Part shown: piece by piece, positions 24,201 through 35,969 of the stretch | Position numbering within the stretch: position 1 is the first letter of the stretch | Layout of the letters: every line of letters begins with the position of its first letter | Source of the DNA: Blasia pusilla | Taxonomy: Eukaryota; Marchantiophyta; Marchantiopsida; Blasiales | Length of the DNA stretch: 64,000 nt | Direction: 5' to 3' | Assembly: GCA_050084515.1 (NCBI GenBank) | Contig: CM114272.1 | Span: 19,964,001-20,028,000 of the forward strand | Position numbers and translations under genes: made by a program | The notes under the pieces: generated by a model | What the model was told of the DNA's origin: nothing | What the model saw: the letters and a program-made list of their open reading frames with translations, nothing else | The model's database searches: none

Positions 24201-25658
24201 TATCAGTACTTGTTGTCTTGAATAGTAATTGATGTTGGATTGAGATTTCTGAATTTGTATTGTAGATTTGAATCACTTTGAATGACTTTTGAAATATAAT
24301 CCAATGCAGAAATGTGATTTTTTTTTGGTTTGAAAGTTATTTGTTGGAACTTTTGAGCCCATCGTGATCCTTGGAATTCCTTACATTTGCATAGCCTCGG
24401 TTTGTAGGGTTTATCACATCTTCAATTGTGTGAGGACATGGTGAGCACTTGACTGATTGATATATATGGTATTGCATGGGATCTGTCCTACAGGGAGCAG
24501 GTGAAGTACCCAACGAGTGAAGGAGATGTGGATACCACCAGATTGCAAGGAGTAAGTTCATTCAAGAGGAATGATTATTTTTGTAATAACTCACTTGGCC
24601 ATATCTATTTTTGTGACAAGTATCTTGGGCAACTTCAATTTTCCGAGGTTTGGGTAATCTGGAGATATTACGCCATAAACCTACCTTTGAGAACTGCCTC
24701 AAATCGGTATTATTTTGTTCATTCAATGACTTTACTCTGTTTTGCCCATGTTCTTTCCTCAGAGAATTGTCTAAGTGTCTTCCTGGTGATACAGAGAATG
24801 GCTCGGAGATTGGGGAGTCGTGCAGGAAGAGAGCGAGAATTGAGTCCTGATGGTCTGGAGGAGCACAATCAGCGAGTAAGGTCTTCTCAGAATGTTGAGC
24901 AAGGGCGCTACACAGGGGCTAGAGTTTCCAGACCCAGAGAAGATTGGAGTGAGAAAGAAGAATATCAAAATAGTTCTGATGGGGAAGGATCAGCACATCA
25001 AGATTCTTATGTGGGTAAAGCTCGGGAGAGGTGGAATTCACGTCATGTAGATGAAGCTAGTAGTGGAGATGAAATTTCTGATGAAGCTAGGTATTCTAGA
25101 TTAGATGCATATTCTTCAAAACATCGAGAGAAAGCTCATAGTGGCAAAGTCACAGTTGATGCTAAAAGATCTGGTGTGAGATCAGACCGCAAGGCAGATC
25201 GCCAAAGGAAATCTGTAGCCTATGAATCAGAAGATGATCTCGATTTTAGGAGGCAGTCTGGAAGCGAAGTCGGACCTAGTTCTCCTTTGAGGCATGTTCG
25301 GAGGAAGGCTGTTGTAGAGGAGCAGCTGAATAGAGATGATGTAGATAACCACAAGGAAATGAATGTGACCCGGTTACAGGATGGGAGAAGTTCAAAATTG
25401 AACTTGAGGGATGGGCAGAGGGGGAGTGTGTTCGAAAGAACCAATTTGCCTGTCAAGCCTAAGAGAGTTGTCGAAGAAGAGTATGAGGAGGTTGATGGAC
25501 GTGAATTGAGAGGGAAGAGAAGCCGTGTTTCTGATCGTCGCATCTCTGATAGCAGGGTTGAAGTAGACAGGGTGAGAGATTTTGAATCTGAAAGCAGTCG
25601 GCTGTATGCCGGAAGTGTATCGCGCAAGAAGAGGAAGCCTACTGAATTGATGATGTGA
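18270..25658 (+). CDS. PQT3-like: DWNN/zinc-knuckle/RING E3 ubiquitin ligase (PQT3-like, RBBP6 family), 17 exons
   Basis: Exons with GT-AG borders and consistent phase: 18270-18435, 18860-18942 (donor 18951 also possible), 19902-19974, 20127-20259, 20387-20472, 20842-20904, 21279-21435, 21572-21723, 21871-22044, 22215-22619, 22913-22951, 23145-23200, 23472-23589, 23735-23930, 24095-24193, 24494-24551, 24795-25658. They total 2922 nt, 973 residues. Residues 1-83 are a DWNN ubiquitin-like domain (starts MAVYFKFKSAKDFDS). A CCHC knuckle, CHRCGVTGHYIQHC, is at 195-208. A RING/U-box-like zinc domain is at about 280-318 (CPLC, CC, C-x2-C, CVCG). A second knuckle-like C-x2-C-x4-H-x4-C is at 534-547. 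A Pro/Met-rich region follows at about 545-640, then a charged Arg/Ser/Glu-rich tail (687-973) with basic stretches (GKKKPKSKR, SRKKRKP) suggesting nuclear location. Plant homologues are E3 ligases linked to oxidative-stress control. The RBBP6 family also joins mRNA 3' processing. It appears intact. AATAAA at 26039 may be the poly(A) signal. Confidence 0.93.
19440..19800 (+). repeat. Interspersed repeat inside intron 2 of the ligase gene
   Basis: Intron 2 (18943-19901) is the longest of the gene. It carries several degenerate units of the form AGTAGTGCCTGGCGTAGCC / GTAGTGGCTATTGTAGCC, some followed by ACCATAGACCCCATGGCCTGGTTGGACGG. The same units occur at 54301-54450 beside the tRNA region. 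They look like decayed copies of a dispersed element of unknown type. Confidence 0.5.
19799..19820. repeat. (GAAT)n microsatellite
   Basis: About five perfect GAAT units within intron 2. Confidence 0.85.
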
Positions 25659-27012
25659 CTGTAGCCCCCAATCCATGTGTTTTAAAGCAACACACACTGT
25701 TCTTCAGCTGCACAGAAACTGTCTGCTGAGAATTGTGGAAACCACGTGTTCTCTTTGAGACCCGCCGTATGTACAGGTTACTTTTCCAAGAGGTCGCAGA
25801 AGTCCAGGGCAGGAGCATCTCTGTATTCAAAGTTTGGGAGAGGAAATGGGTTTAAGTGCATAGTTCTATTGCTGTTCGGTTACGATGCTTTGGGGCATCA
25901 CTATCAGCTTAGTGAGGCCGTCACCTGCGCTGCCCTACGACAACTAGCGTCAATATTATGAAATGAACGCGAGTAATGGCCTCCTGCCTTTACAAAGGGC
26001 GAATGGCGGTAAATTGACCACCATAAATTGACCACCGTAATAAAGATTAAATAGTTAATTTTGAATGTATGGTTGCGCTTACACAGTATTCACCCAAAAC
26101 TTGGGTCCTTCACGCTCGATTAAGTTAGTCAGGTCCAACCGGTTTCACATTTTTGAGTTCTCGACCCTGGGCTTATTTAAGGGTTCTGCCTGAAGCTCTG
26201 TAAGACCGATGTCGACCTTTGAGTGCGCTGGGCATAATTTCTTTTTCACCTGTTGTGCTGCGTTACGATATGCGCACAGAAAACTCGGTGTATCCGGAAA
26301 TCTCTAGGCGTGCGTTATTAGGAAGTGTGTTAGTGAAGTGTGAATGCAAGCGTACCGATCTAGTTCCCAAATCCAAATCTAGGTGTGAAGGCCTTTAGAT
26401 ACTGCGAATGAAGATTGATGAATTTAGGTCGTTGTGTGTCGTTTTCTTTTGTCCGTACTTATCGCTCGTCGATCATTCGAATCGCTGTGCAAGTATTCCG
26501 TGCCCTCGAACTTGAGGATCGAGAAAAACAGCCTTCGCTCTAATCAAGCCTTATCGTTACAGACACACTACCCAGCGCTGACACAGGCCGTTGCCGCGCA
26601 GCTGAATTCCCAATTCCAAAGAAGGATCGGTCCTTACAACACGCGCATCAGGTTCGAAAGTTTCGATCAACGCACTTGTGAGCTCTTGACTTATTTTCCA
26701 CGAAGTCGCGAGTGTGTACAATCATTGTAGCCAGACCCTTTCACTGCGTCTCCTTTTCATGTTGAGAAGAGATTCTATTATTCTCGAGTCATGTGCATGT
26801 AATACTGTACAATCCAATGCCTTGTAGGTGGAATTTGAAGAAATGTATGACCCTGATCTTCGGAATATTGGGATTGCTCTCAAAGGGATCTATGTGTGAA
26901 ATTTGAGCGTCAGACTGTTAGATTAACTTCGATGTATTGGAGGATTGCCGGACACTATTGACTGTGCGATATTTATGGTAGTGCAAGGTCGTTGGTGTAG
27001 GTGGACTGCTCG
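25659..27012. other. 3' flank of the ligase gene, no further gene seen
   Basis: It holds the likely 3' untranslated region with a small duplication (AAATTGACCACC twice at about 26011-26036) and AATAAA at 26039. Beyond this I find no conserved protein signal on either strand. Confidence 0.5.
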
Positions 27013-27274
27013 TAGATGATGTAATTGTGGTCGGTGGCAAGTCTTCTTCAGGGTGTTAGATCGGGATCGGTCCTAGAATAATTGGTATGGTGAACATGCG
27101 GAGTCGAGAAAGCATTCTATTCTGCGCGAGAAAGTCTGCCTCATAGATGATGTAATTGTGGTCGGTGGCAAGTCTTCTTTAGGGTGTTAGATCGGGATCG
27201 GCCCTAGAATAATTGGTATGGTGAACATGCGGAGTCGAGAAAGCATTCTATTCTGCGCGAGAAAGTCTGCCTCA
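27013..27274. repeat. Tandem duplication, two 131-bp units
   Basis: 27013-27143 and 27144-27274 are near-identical, each beginning TAGATGATGTAATTGTGGTC and ending GAGAAAGTCTGCCTCA. I count two differences (CTTCTTCAGGG/CTTCTTTAGGG and GGTCCTAG/GGCCCTAG). A third unit starts with TAGAT and then diverges. The unit contains no coding signal I can recognise. Confidence 0.95.
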
Positions 27275-30200
27275 TAGATATGCAGGGATACGAGGCTTCA
27301 AGCACTGTAATTCTCGACGTGGACAGTAGACTGCTTGATCCTTCGGCCGGATGGCGAGGAGAGCAGCATTTAGACCCATCGCAAACTTCGGCCAAGTTTC
27401 TTCTGCCGTCAGGATTCCCTCAGGATTGTCATGAATGGCAAGGAGTAAAAACTGTGGATGCAAGGGCCACTCCTCGCCTTGACATCGCGGCGACTCACGA
27501 GATCAAATATCTGTGACAGACACGGTCAAACAACCCCGTCAAATTTTCTAACAAATCTACCAAAATCAGTTGCTGGAAGCAGCAGGACAGGTCCAGTTGC
27601 AAAAGCCTTTGCTATTTGCTTCATTTTGCATACTTCCGAGATTCATTACTCAATTAGTTTCAGTCAGCATCCAATCGAAAGGGCCATAAATTAAGTTATC
27701 ATTGAACGATTCATCCCGTAGTTGCTTTGAACATAGGTCATTCGGAGTTCTCCGATTACAATCACACGGTACCTGACGCCATGCAAATTTCGCGGTATCC
27801 TCAACGCAGTAAATGATCCAGTTCGAGAAATAGAATGCATCATCCGTCGCTCCACCTTGCACCAGGTACAATAAAAGATTCGTCGTCATTGGATTTGGTG
27901 CACAGGTTGTCGCATGGCGAGGTTCCCTCTATCCACGTTCATTATTCCTCGCGTCGCGCACATAGAAAGGCACCATATGATGACACCATTCCGCTTCAGA
28001 AAACAGCGAGATGTAAAGTCGCACATTTCTGCTTGAATCACTGCGAATACCGCATATGAATCACGAAGATGTCGCCCTTGACAAGACTGACTGAGGGCCC
28101 GATAATTCTCTCTTATTTCCTTACGAACTACCAGTTAGTTGTCGGCGAAAAGTAGACGTTACCACATATGAAGCGCGTGGACCAACGAAACTGAATCTGT
28201 TGTGACGCCGTAAAGCGAAGAAGGACCCTAAATAGGCAATCGCTAGAATGGTGAGAAACCAAGCAAGAGCCGACTGGGTGACTAGCGCGTGGGCTCGGCG
28301 TATGAATATTCCCTATGAGGGGATTTTTGGGCATACGGAATTGGACCAGCGGGGCTTTTGCCGGCTCATGAACGGGTAGCTCCAGGGAGGTTCCCGTCAT
28401 TCCTTACGGCTGTCTAACCTATCCACGTGTATAATAACTAACTCTCAAATTCCCCACGCTGGCTTTGCGGCCACGATTGTTTACATGAACGAACGTATGG
28501 TGGTGAAGCCTTGCACTACAGTTGGGTAAATGTTACTCTGCTCGATAGCTTGTGAAAGTGAGGCATGGCTAAATGGTTTGAAACAGAAAGTCTCGTCACA
28601 GTGATGTGGTCTGCCTGGAATTGATCATGAAACCGTGAAAGATCGAGGCAAGCTCGGTTTTTACTCTCCCCTGCACACCAAACGCTGATTGTTGAATAGT
28701 GGGGACATGAATGGAACTTAGAGTACCTTGTGTGGTGGTGGGCTCCGGGTGGAAGGGCAGATCTGACAGTTGCGCACTCCACTTCAGATCTCGTTGGCTT
28801 TATTAAGTTGAGGAGATGGGGTTTGTCAGGTGCGTTTGACTTCGCGGCAGGTATCGCTAAGTATGAGGAATAGATCAATCTTAGTATGACACTATCGAGA
28901 AAATAGTAAGATAGTTTGCGTGAATACTTTTTTATTCTTTGGAGGGGACCGCGCGTACGCGAGACCCCACCGGCACAAATTATGACGTGCATTTTCCCCT
29001 TGGGGAAATGCTAGGACTTGCCCGATCGTAGTGCAATGAAAGGACAAATCCTAGACCATCCACCTTCTGGATCAAGGATAGATCCCGCCCAGGTAAGTAT
29101 GCTCTACTCCCGCGATTTCATGAATTTATACCTTCCTTTCTCACTCTACACGTCCTACTCTTATGGGTTTATAGGGTTTGAATGACGGACTACTTGCTTT
29201 CGTACCAGCAAGTAGTTCGTGAGTACATACATGATTTTCCGATTCCTTAGTAGGGAACAGCAGCTCCAGCTTCGTCTCGGTGGAATTCAGCACATGGGGC
29301 ACCGTCATGGACGGTCATGCACGGCCATCTCAAACCTAATCTCGGGGATTTTTTTTTGGGCGGCCTGGAAAAAACGATCTCCCCATAGTTTTTGATTGAG
29401 TTAGCAGCTGGTTGAAGAGTTTGCTTCGCAGTAAGGACATCCACGCGGTGATTCACTAGAAGTGTTGGCGGAACGACGTTCACTTCCTCCTTAAGCTTGG
29501 CTTTCAGTTCAAGGAATTTTTGGTTCTGCTTGGTTCTACAATCCCCTCTGCTTACCGCACTCTTCGTCCACTCCGATAAGGTTCCACTATGTCGTTGTAG
29601 TGCATTGTCAAGGTTACTCTGTTGGATCTGACCCAGTTCTGAGTTGGTAAGATACAGCTCCTACTGATAGGCACAACACTCACACTGACAGACTAGTCAT
29701 ATCCTTCCACAATAAAAATATTTATTTAAAGAATTTTTATTAGCGTATAGCATGTGAAGAGAGATTAATGATATTATATATATAATTAAAATTATATTTA
29801 ATTTTAAAATTTAAGTATAATTTATATTTTTTAAATCTGAAAAGAGTAAAAAATTTCACCTTTAAATAATACCCATCTCCCTTAAATAATTTCACTCCTC
29901 CGGAAAAGCTCAAACAATAACTAATCTTCTCCTTCCACTCTTCCCACCAAAGTAACATTCATTAACCAAATCTGAACTAATTTTAACTAATAAAATCATG
30001 TTCCTTTTCCATTCAAATTTATTTTCCTTTCCCAAAATATCATATTATTAAAAAAAAATCACGTTATTCATTCCAAGTTTTAAATATAATTTATATTTTC
30101 TAAAATCTTAGAAGAGTAATAACATTTCACTCTTCTTAGAAATTACAATCCTCCATTCCAATTTAAATGATATCCCAATTAATATTTCATAATTCCATAA

Positions 30201-31479
30201 TTATTCCATTTTATTAATATTTATAATCACCCATTATAATACTAAATAAATTATTAATTGATTAATATATTTTCTTTCTTTCTAATCCCTATCCGATTCT
30301 TTCCGTCCCTATCTATTTCTACCCATCTAATATGGCTCAAGCAACAAAATTCAAACATATTGCCTATTTTGTCTCATTGTCTCACTATCTTGTCGTATTA
30401 TGCACATAGGGTTGCCAATTATTATATAGATTCAAGATATGGAGTCCTTTTCCTAGTTTTTCCTTCTAGTTTATGGTCATACATATGAAAGTGTGTGTTT
30501 CCCCGGATTCTTGAATGCGTCTCCTTGCTAATTTTCCGCCCCTTCTTCTTATGGAATGAAATATGAGCTAGTCCCGGGCTTGCCTCTTCACCCGGGCAAT
30601 TCTATCCAGGATGATCTTTGACACCCCTATTAGGCCATGTCAATTTTGTCCCGGATGGACATCCGTCGGGCGTGTCATTTTCCCCATACATCCTAGTTGT
30701 ATGAGGAGTTAGCCTATGTGGAGGGGCCGGTGTTTTGTTTAGCCCACTTTGTGATTTCCGGGAAAAAAAATCTAGGCACCGTTGTTCGTAGGGTTCCTTA
30801 TTGGGGGGCACCCCCTTTTTTCTTTTTCCCCGGGCTGAGTACAACTCTTTGAGTCCCCTTTCTTTTGTTCCTTGGATGGGTCTCCCCATTGCCCTTTTAT
30901 GCATGTTTTCTTTTGCTCACCCTATCTAGATGTTTGTCCGAGTAGCATGCCTTTGCCCTGATGTGACAAGAGGGACCTGGAGAGAAACGCGCTTTCTATT
31001 TGAGGAGTGTTCAGTTCGCGGAATTCATGGACTAACATCTCCCCTATTTTCGACATCCTCTATTTAGTTGTGTTCAAAAACCCCTCATAATTACGGCACC
31101 TGCATATACTTTAAAGATTTGTTCTCGTCATCTAGCCTATCTACGTGTCTTCACACAAGTTCATTAACTAATTTATCCCTCCCCCTCTCAAAGGCCACAC
31201 ACTCATTTAAGGTAGACACAAAAAGACTAAGATCACACAGATCGTTTAGATAACTCAATAGCTCAGGAAAGTGAAGCATCGATAAAATTGATATATGCAA
31301 CTATAGGAATTGGAAGAAAAATAACAATTAACGAATACTATATACGTTAAAATGGATGAGTAGACATATTTCAATGCAAAAAGTGTTGTGGAGCATGCGC
31401 TACCACTTAGCAAACAACTTTTCAAAGTACCAGCAAGGAATGATACTATGTCTCAAAACTATATTTTCGTGATCTTGTA
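27275..31479. other. Intergenic DNA, no gene supported
   Basis: Short open frames on both strands carry no recognisable domain. 29700-30290 is strongly AT-rich with A and T runs. 28945-28970 contains a self-complementary CGCGTACGCG between GGGG and CCCC. A good splice-donor-like CAGGTAAGTATG lies at 29090-29101, so an unseen untranslated exon is possible. 30500-30930 has a distinctive G-run/A-run composition. Confidence 0.45.
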
Positions 31480-31621
31480 AGGAAACTTGTCGTACGCATA
31501 CACATCGCTACACAACATACATCGTTGTCGACAAACATATACACAAACACGCACGATCCCATGCTAACTCATGGCATCCAAACAAAGAGACAAGAAGTAC
31601 CAAAATATCTCCAATAAATCA
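31480..31621 (-). repeat. Second copy of the family 1 sub-terminal segment
   Basis: It repeats the segment found just inside the family 1 3' end (compare 32140-32265 and 1180-1305): GCATACACATCGCTACACAA, CCATGCTAACTCATGGCATCC, then AAGTACCAAAATATCTCCAA. It lies immediately outside the LTR of copy B, so copy B appears to have inserted into, or recombined with, an older family 1 end. Confidence 0.75.
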
Positions 31622-32133
31622 TGTAGATCCAATCTCTCTCAATACCATAGCTCTCAAATGTGTGCACTCTCACATGTCTCTCTCAATGTCAAACCAAATC
31701 CACCCTCCTAATGAGAGGCTTGGGTTACACTCACAAGCCAAGCAAGACCATAGCTTTGCCGCCTCATGCCAAGAGGTTCAAAAAAGAGAGAATGAGATCT
31801 CAAGCTCTCTCTCCTTGAGGTATATCCCCTTCCCTCTCCCAAGCTCTCTCCTCGATAACCTATGCACGTAGGTCACCTCCTTGGCTCTTGACCTGCTATA
31901 GCGAGTCAAGGGCCACTTCTAAAATTGGAAAGTTACCTCTACCAAATATGGAAACTTATCCAAAATAGTAAGTTTATCTATATGGCTCCAAATGAGCCGA
32001 AACGAAGGGGAAATCTGCTCTCTCAGGTTTCTCAAGACCTCAGCAAGTCATCCTTGACCTCCTAAGCCTGTCCTCCTCTACTTGCAAAGGCGCTCTACCA
32101 AATCTCTCAGATCTATCCTAAAATGTTGTGACA
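31622..32133 (-). repeat. 3' LTR of copy B
   Basis: It begins on the minus strand at 32133 with TGTCACAACATTTTAGGATA and ends near GGATCTACA at 31622, 512 bp, close to the 514-bp LTRs of copy A. Confidence 0.82.
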
Positions 32134-32449
32134 GCTGTCGTGCACATACACATCGCTACACAACATACATCACTGTCAACAAACATACATACAAACTCGC
32201 ACGATCCTATGCTAACTCATGGCATCCAAACAACGAGACAAGAAGTACCAAAATATCTCCAATCGCCCCCCTAGCTGGTGGTTAGGTCCCTCAAACTCCA
32301 AATAACCATCTTTCCCTACCTACCAAGACATACATCTCTCGGATGCTAAGAGCAAAAAGGCCGGGTGCTCAAGTGGCCCCATCGTTAGTCGCCTTCTTGT
32401 CATCCATGTGATAGACACAAGTCAGAATCTAGAACTACCTACCCTATAT

Positions 32450-32594
32450 ACATCTGGGATACATCCATTGTCCCTCAGGAACCCTAGTGAGAGGTGGCAT
32501 CAGACATGCCATATGCCATCCTCTTGAATACCTATCACAGACTAGCATAGTGGATGCACCACGGGCGGCACCACACAACGTACACCGCAAGCCT
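32450..32594 (-). pseudogene. Copy B PHD finger (best open frame)
   Basis: The minus frame reads through the whole finger: LRCTLCGAARGASTMLVCD, then SRGWHMACLMPPLTRVPEG, then QWMYPRC. Zinc ligands present are C-x2-C, the Cys of VCD, H-x2-C and the last Cys. Two ligands are changed to Tyr (CDRY for CDGC, WMYPRC for WMCPRC). Copy C keeps both as Cys, so the ancestral finger had all eight ligands. It lies about 50 codons after the integrase C-terminal region, before the 3' LTR. Confidence 0.85.
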
Positions 32595-32604
32595 GTAGAA
32601 ACTA

Positions 32605-33310
32605 TTGCTAAGCTCGGATCAACTATACTGTCAATGTTCGGAAGATGATATGGCGCACAATTACACACATGGTCCTTCCAAACCATACCATCACGTCTCT
32701 CCAATAAGAGAACATCAAATGGCAAATCTCACGCAGCCTCAAGATAGTGCGCTCTGCAATCACATCCAACGTCGTGGGTGCCGTCTGCTGCATGTAGACA
32801 TAGTCTCCCTGATGAAACCTCCGGATAGTAGGTTGATAACCACCTCCCCAAATAGTTGCATACCTCAACGTATCCCGATGTTGCGCAATCGCCAAGTTCT
32901 CAAACACCATGGGCATCACTCTCCGAAACAACTCAACCCTCTGAAAACATGCTTGCATCCATACATTAGGGTTATCCAGGTTCAATACCTCACCAAGATC
33001 TTGACAAATGGCCGCAGGTAAATCCGGCTCTCGACCATAAAGTAGCAAGTACAGTGAGAAAGACGTTAAGGATGTTTGTCTGCTGCATTTGTATCCCATC
33101 GCCAACCACGGCAACGGGAGGTCCCAATCTCCTAGGTGACCTCTCTGCAAGCCATACTTGCGTAATCCTCTCTTCACCGTCTGCACAACCCTCTCCGCTT
33201 GTCCATCCACCACAGGATGATCTCGCGTGGTGTGGTGCTTGATCGGAGCCTGATCACATAAGGCCTGAAACACCCCGCGAAACTCTGTACCCTGGTCTGT
33301 CAGTACGCAG
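32605..33310 (-). pseudogene. Copy B integrase, N-terminal half deleted
   Basis: A continuous frame starts in fused upstream sequence and runs LTDQGTEFRGVFQALCDQ, DGQAERVVQTVKRGLRKYGL, WLAMGYKCSRQTS, YLLLYGREPDLP. The second Asp (TDQG) and the Glu (QAERVV) of the catalytic triad are intact. The HHCC region and the first catalytic Asp are absent: the sequence jumps at about 33300 from VLTDQG back to the segment upstream of HHCC. Copy A has TGTCAATAC at both ends of the missing 540 bp (2339 and 2879), so this is a microhomology deletion. Confidence 0.88.
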
Positions 33311-33439
33311 GTACTCCAAGACCATTCCATTTTCATGAATGTCTCAGCCACCTATCGTCTCCTCATCGGCCTCTGGATCTAAGGACTCTCAATCAGACCT
33401 CGCCATCGAAGTCTCAGCAATCTGGCTCCCCATAGCCAA

Positions 33440-33965
33440 CAAGCCCAAGTAGGCTCACGCTTGCCATCTTGGCACCAACTCCTCATCACTCTCACCATGC
33501 CAACAAGCTCTAGTTGCATCTCGCTGACTCGAACATGGGTTACGGCTCAAACCATCTACATCATGGTTGAGCGTACGAGGTTTATGCCCCACCTGGAAGT
33601 CATACTCCTGCAACAAAAGAGCCCACCTTGCAAGCTTCGCTGTAAGCTTTTTGGACTCCATCAACCACTTAAGTGGTTGATGATCAATAATGATGGTAAA
33701 GGGGTTGCCGAATTGATAACACCTGAAATGTGCGACAGCCCACACCGCAACCAAGCACTTACCCTCATACAAGCTATACTTTGCCTCTGCTGCGTTGTTT
33801 GAGCGACTAGCGGAAGCCACCATGAACTCTCTACCATTATCGTCATGCTGGGTGAGCACGGCTCCAAGCCCCAACATGCTCCAATCGGTATGCAACTGGA
33901 AAGGAAGCCCCCTCATCAATCTCCTCAATATGGGTGCGGATGTCAATATGTCCTTGAGCAACTGA
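33440..33965 (-). pseudogene. Copy B RNase H
   Basis: Open frame 33455-33961. FQLHTDWSMLGLGAVLTQHD keeps the first catalytic Asp. YSLYEGKC has Lys in place of the Glu seen as YEGE in copy A. FTIIIDHQPLKWLM keeps the later Asp. It ends with the tether-like RTLNHDVDGLSRNP. It is otherwise the longest uninterrupted RNase H among the copies. Confidence 0.88.
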
Positions 33966-33989
33966 AATGCTCTCTTCTGCTCATCCCCC

Positions 33990-34830
33990 CCATTGCTACT
34001 CCTGACCCACCTTGGTCAGCAAGGTTAGCGGCTTCGCAATCAAACTGAAACCCTTGACGTACTGTCGTTAGAAGTTTACCACTCCCAGGAATGCACGAAC
34101 TCGACTCACATCTGTAGGCATGGAATGCATGAAATAGCCTCTACCTTCGTCTGTTGCACATCAAGGCCCCCTGGGTATATCGTATGATCCAGGCTCTCAA
34201 TCTCATTGTAGAAGAACTTGCACTTGCTTGGATGTACCTTCAACCCATGTAACAACAATCGTCGAAACACCTCCTCTAGATGTCGCTCATGCTCTTCAAC
34301 CGTGGCGCTAAAGACTACAATATCATCAATATAACACCGAGCAAAATTCAAACCTGCCAAGATCCTATCCATGACCCTCTGAAACTCAGCTGGGGCCTTC
34401 TTTAACCCAAATGGTAAGAACCGCCACTAGTACAAACAATCTTTCTCGTTAGGATGGATGCCCCAAAACTCCGTCTTCTGCCTGTCCTCCAATGTGATAG
34501 GCAGCTGATGGTATCCGGCTCGAAGATCTAACGAATTGAAGACCTTTGCATGCCCAATAGCATCAAAGATCTTCTCAAGGGTGGGCATCCCATACCTATC
34601 GAACTTTTTTTGGTGATTGATAGGTCGGTAATCTCCACACATTCGCCTATCCGTCCAATTGCCATGCACATCCTTCTTGGCAGGCATGACAGTGGCAGAT
34701 GCATACTCTCCATGCAACATCTCCATTGGTCCTGCTCCAACCAAGTCCTAGCTCCTATTGTGAATCAGAGCCCTTTCCATGTCATTGTACCTGTAGGCTC
34801 GTCGGATGATCGGCGGGTCGCTTGACAACT
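33990..34830 (-). pseudogene. Copy B reverse transcriptase
   Basis: Pieces in order: GPMEMLHGEYASATVMPAKK and RMCGDYRPINHQKKFDRYGM (34427-34744), GHAKVFNSLDLRAGYHQLPI, then after a stop FGLKKAPAEFQRVMDRILAG with intact CYIDDIVVFSATVEEHERHL (34106-34372) and KVHPSKCKFFYNEIESL. A frameshift or stop near 34430 and one near 34110 disrupt it. Confidence 0.87.
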
Positions 34831-34959
34831 CAATGCGGATCCCTAGACCCTTTAGCATACCCAAATCATACATACTAAATGCAAAAGATCTTCTATAACT
34901 CCTAAGGAATTGATGTATCCGGCGCCACTCTCCTCCTGTCAACTTAGGGCCCATATCTA

Positions 34960-35969
34960 GATCCCAAGTCTCCTTTGTGACTACGGTAGGACTCTCCGGC
35001 GCGGGTGTCGATGGTTGCTATGGTGCAACCCCATCTTGGACAGTAGCACTCGGTTGCTCCCTTGCATCCGACTGCAAACTCTGATCTCCATGTGCACTGT
35101 CTAGAAGCATGCTCGATATTGTGGCTATCATCTCCTGGCGTACCTGCAAAATATCCCAAGAAGTCTAAGGGTGTCTCTCCCGATCACCCTTGGTGTGTCA
35201 ATCTCCTTGGGTCTTGCCCCCAGTCACTACCTCAACCATCTCGGTAGGCAAGGGGCTCACCGATGCAACAGTTGTGATTTTTCGCATCCTCAAACGATGT
35301 TGTTCAACTACTCCTAAGGTGAAAATCCATGTCAAGAAGTTTAGGTCCATCGCCTGACCCAAGATATGACGTCGTGATGCATCAGATAGTGATGGTATTT
35401 CTGTCACTCTTGTGGGGAGTCCCATCGCTCACTCTCACTCATCGGCGTTGGGCTCCACCAACCTCTATACATGGTCATCCCAAACCAAGCCAGGTCCGGC
35501 CTCCTTGAACGCATAGGAAGCGGGAAAACTCACCAATGTGGAAAAGGCTGCTCGTGGCATGCCAATCCTATTAACCACAGTCAAGTGTCATTGATCATCA
35601 TGCCTCATTGCTTGTGATCGATGGCCTGGATCTGATATGGAATCCACCAACAACTGGGAGGGGCGCTCTACTCGCGCATATGGCCTCCACAACACCTCGT
35701 GTGGGACCAAGTTGGTCCACCAAAGACGCGAGCGGTGTTCTCTAGAACCTACACTTGCCGCATCCAAAAACACGGCTAAGCCAATCCATGCGCCCACTTG
35801 ATGTGCACTCGTCACCACCCGTGACCTCGAATCCCCCAACATTGGCACATTCTTGAGAATGTATGCTGGAGAACGGGAGTGATGTTACTCCAAGTGTTGC
35901 AAAATCCATATCATCTCCCAAAACAACCTGGACCAAGTATCAGCTAACCCGCTATCTCATCCAGCACTC
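34960..35969 (-). pseudogene. Copy B methyltransferase, C-terminal half
   Basis: Minus strand, from the chromovirus junction: motif VI as NVPMLGDS (the preceding Glu is Lys, so ENV reads KNV), then AHQVGAWIGLAVFLDAASVG, motif VIII as HRSRLWWTNLVP (about 35695-35740), LLVDSISDPG, and motif X as ILGQAMDLNFLTWIFTLG (about 35310-35370). The Arg-x-Arg-x-x-W-T-N-x-x-P form of motif VIII is intact here. The linker to RT follows to about 34960. Confidence 0.85.

Noticed and set aside
26434-28059. Open frames of 60-100 codons downstream of the ligase gene on both strands
   Set aside because: No domain, no consistent splice sites and overlapping frames on both strands; treated as chance.
28945-28975. 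CGCGTACGCG palindrome between GGGG and CCCC
   Set aside because: Short, no conserved partner or RNA family recognised; likely chance.
30500-30930. G-run and A-run rich block resembling organelle DNA
   Set aside because: The composition suggested a mitochondrial insertion, but I recognise no organelle gene or intron domain in it. A search against plant mitochondrial genomes would decide.
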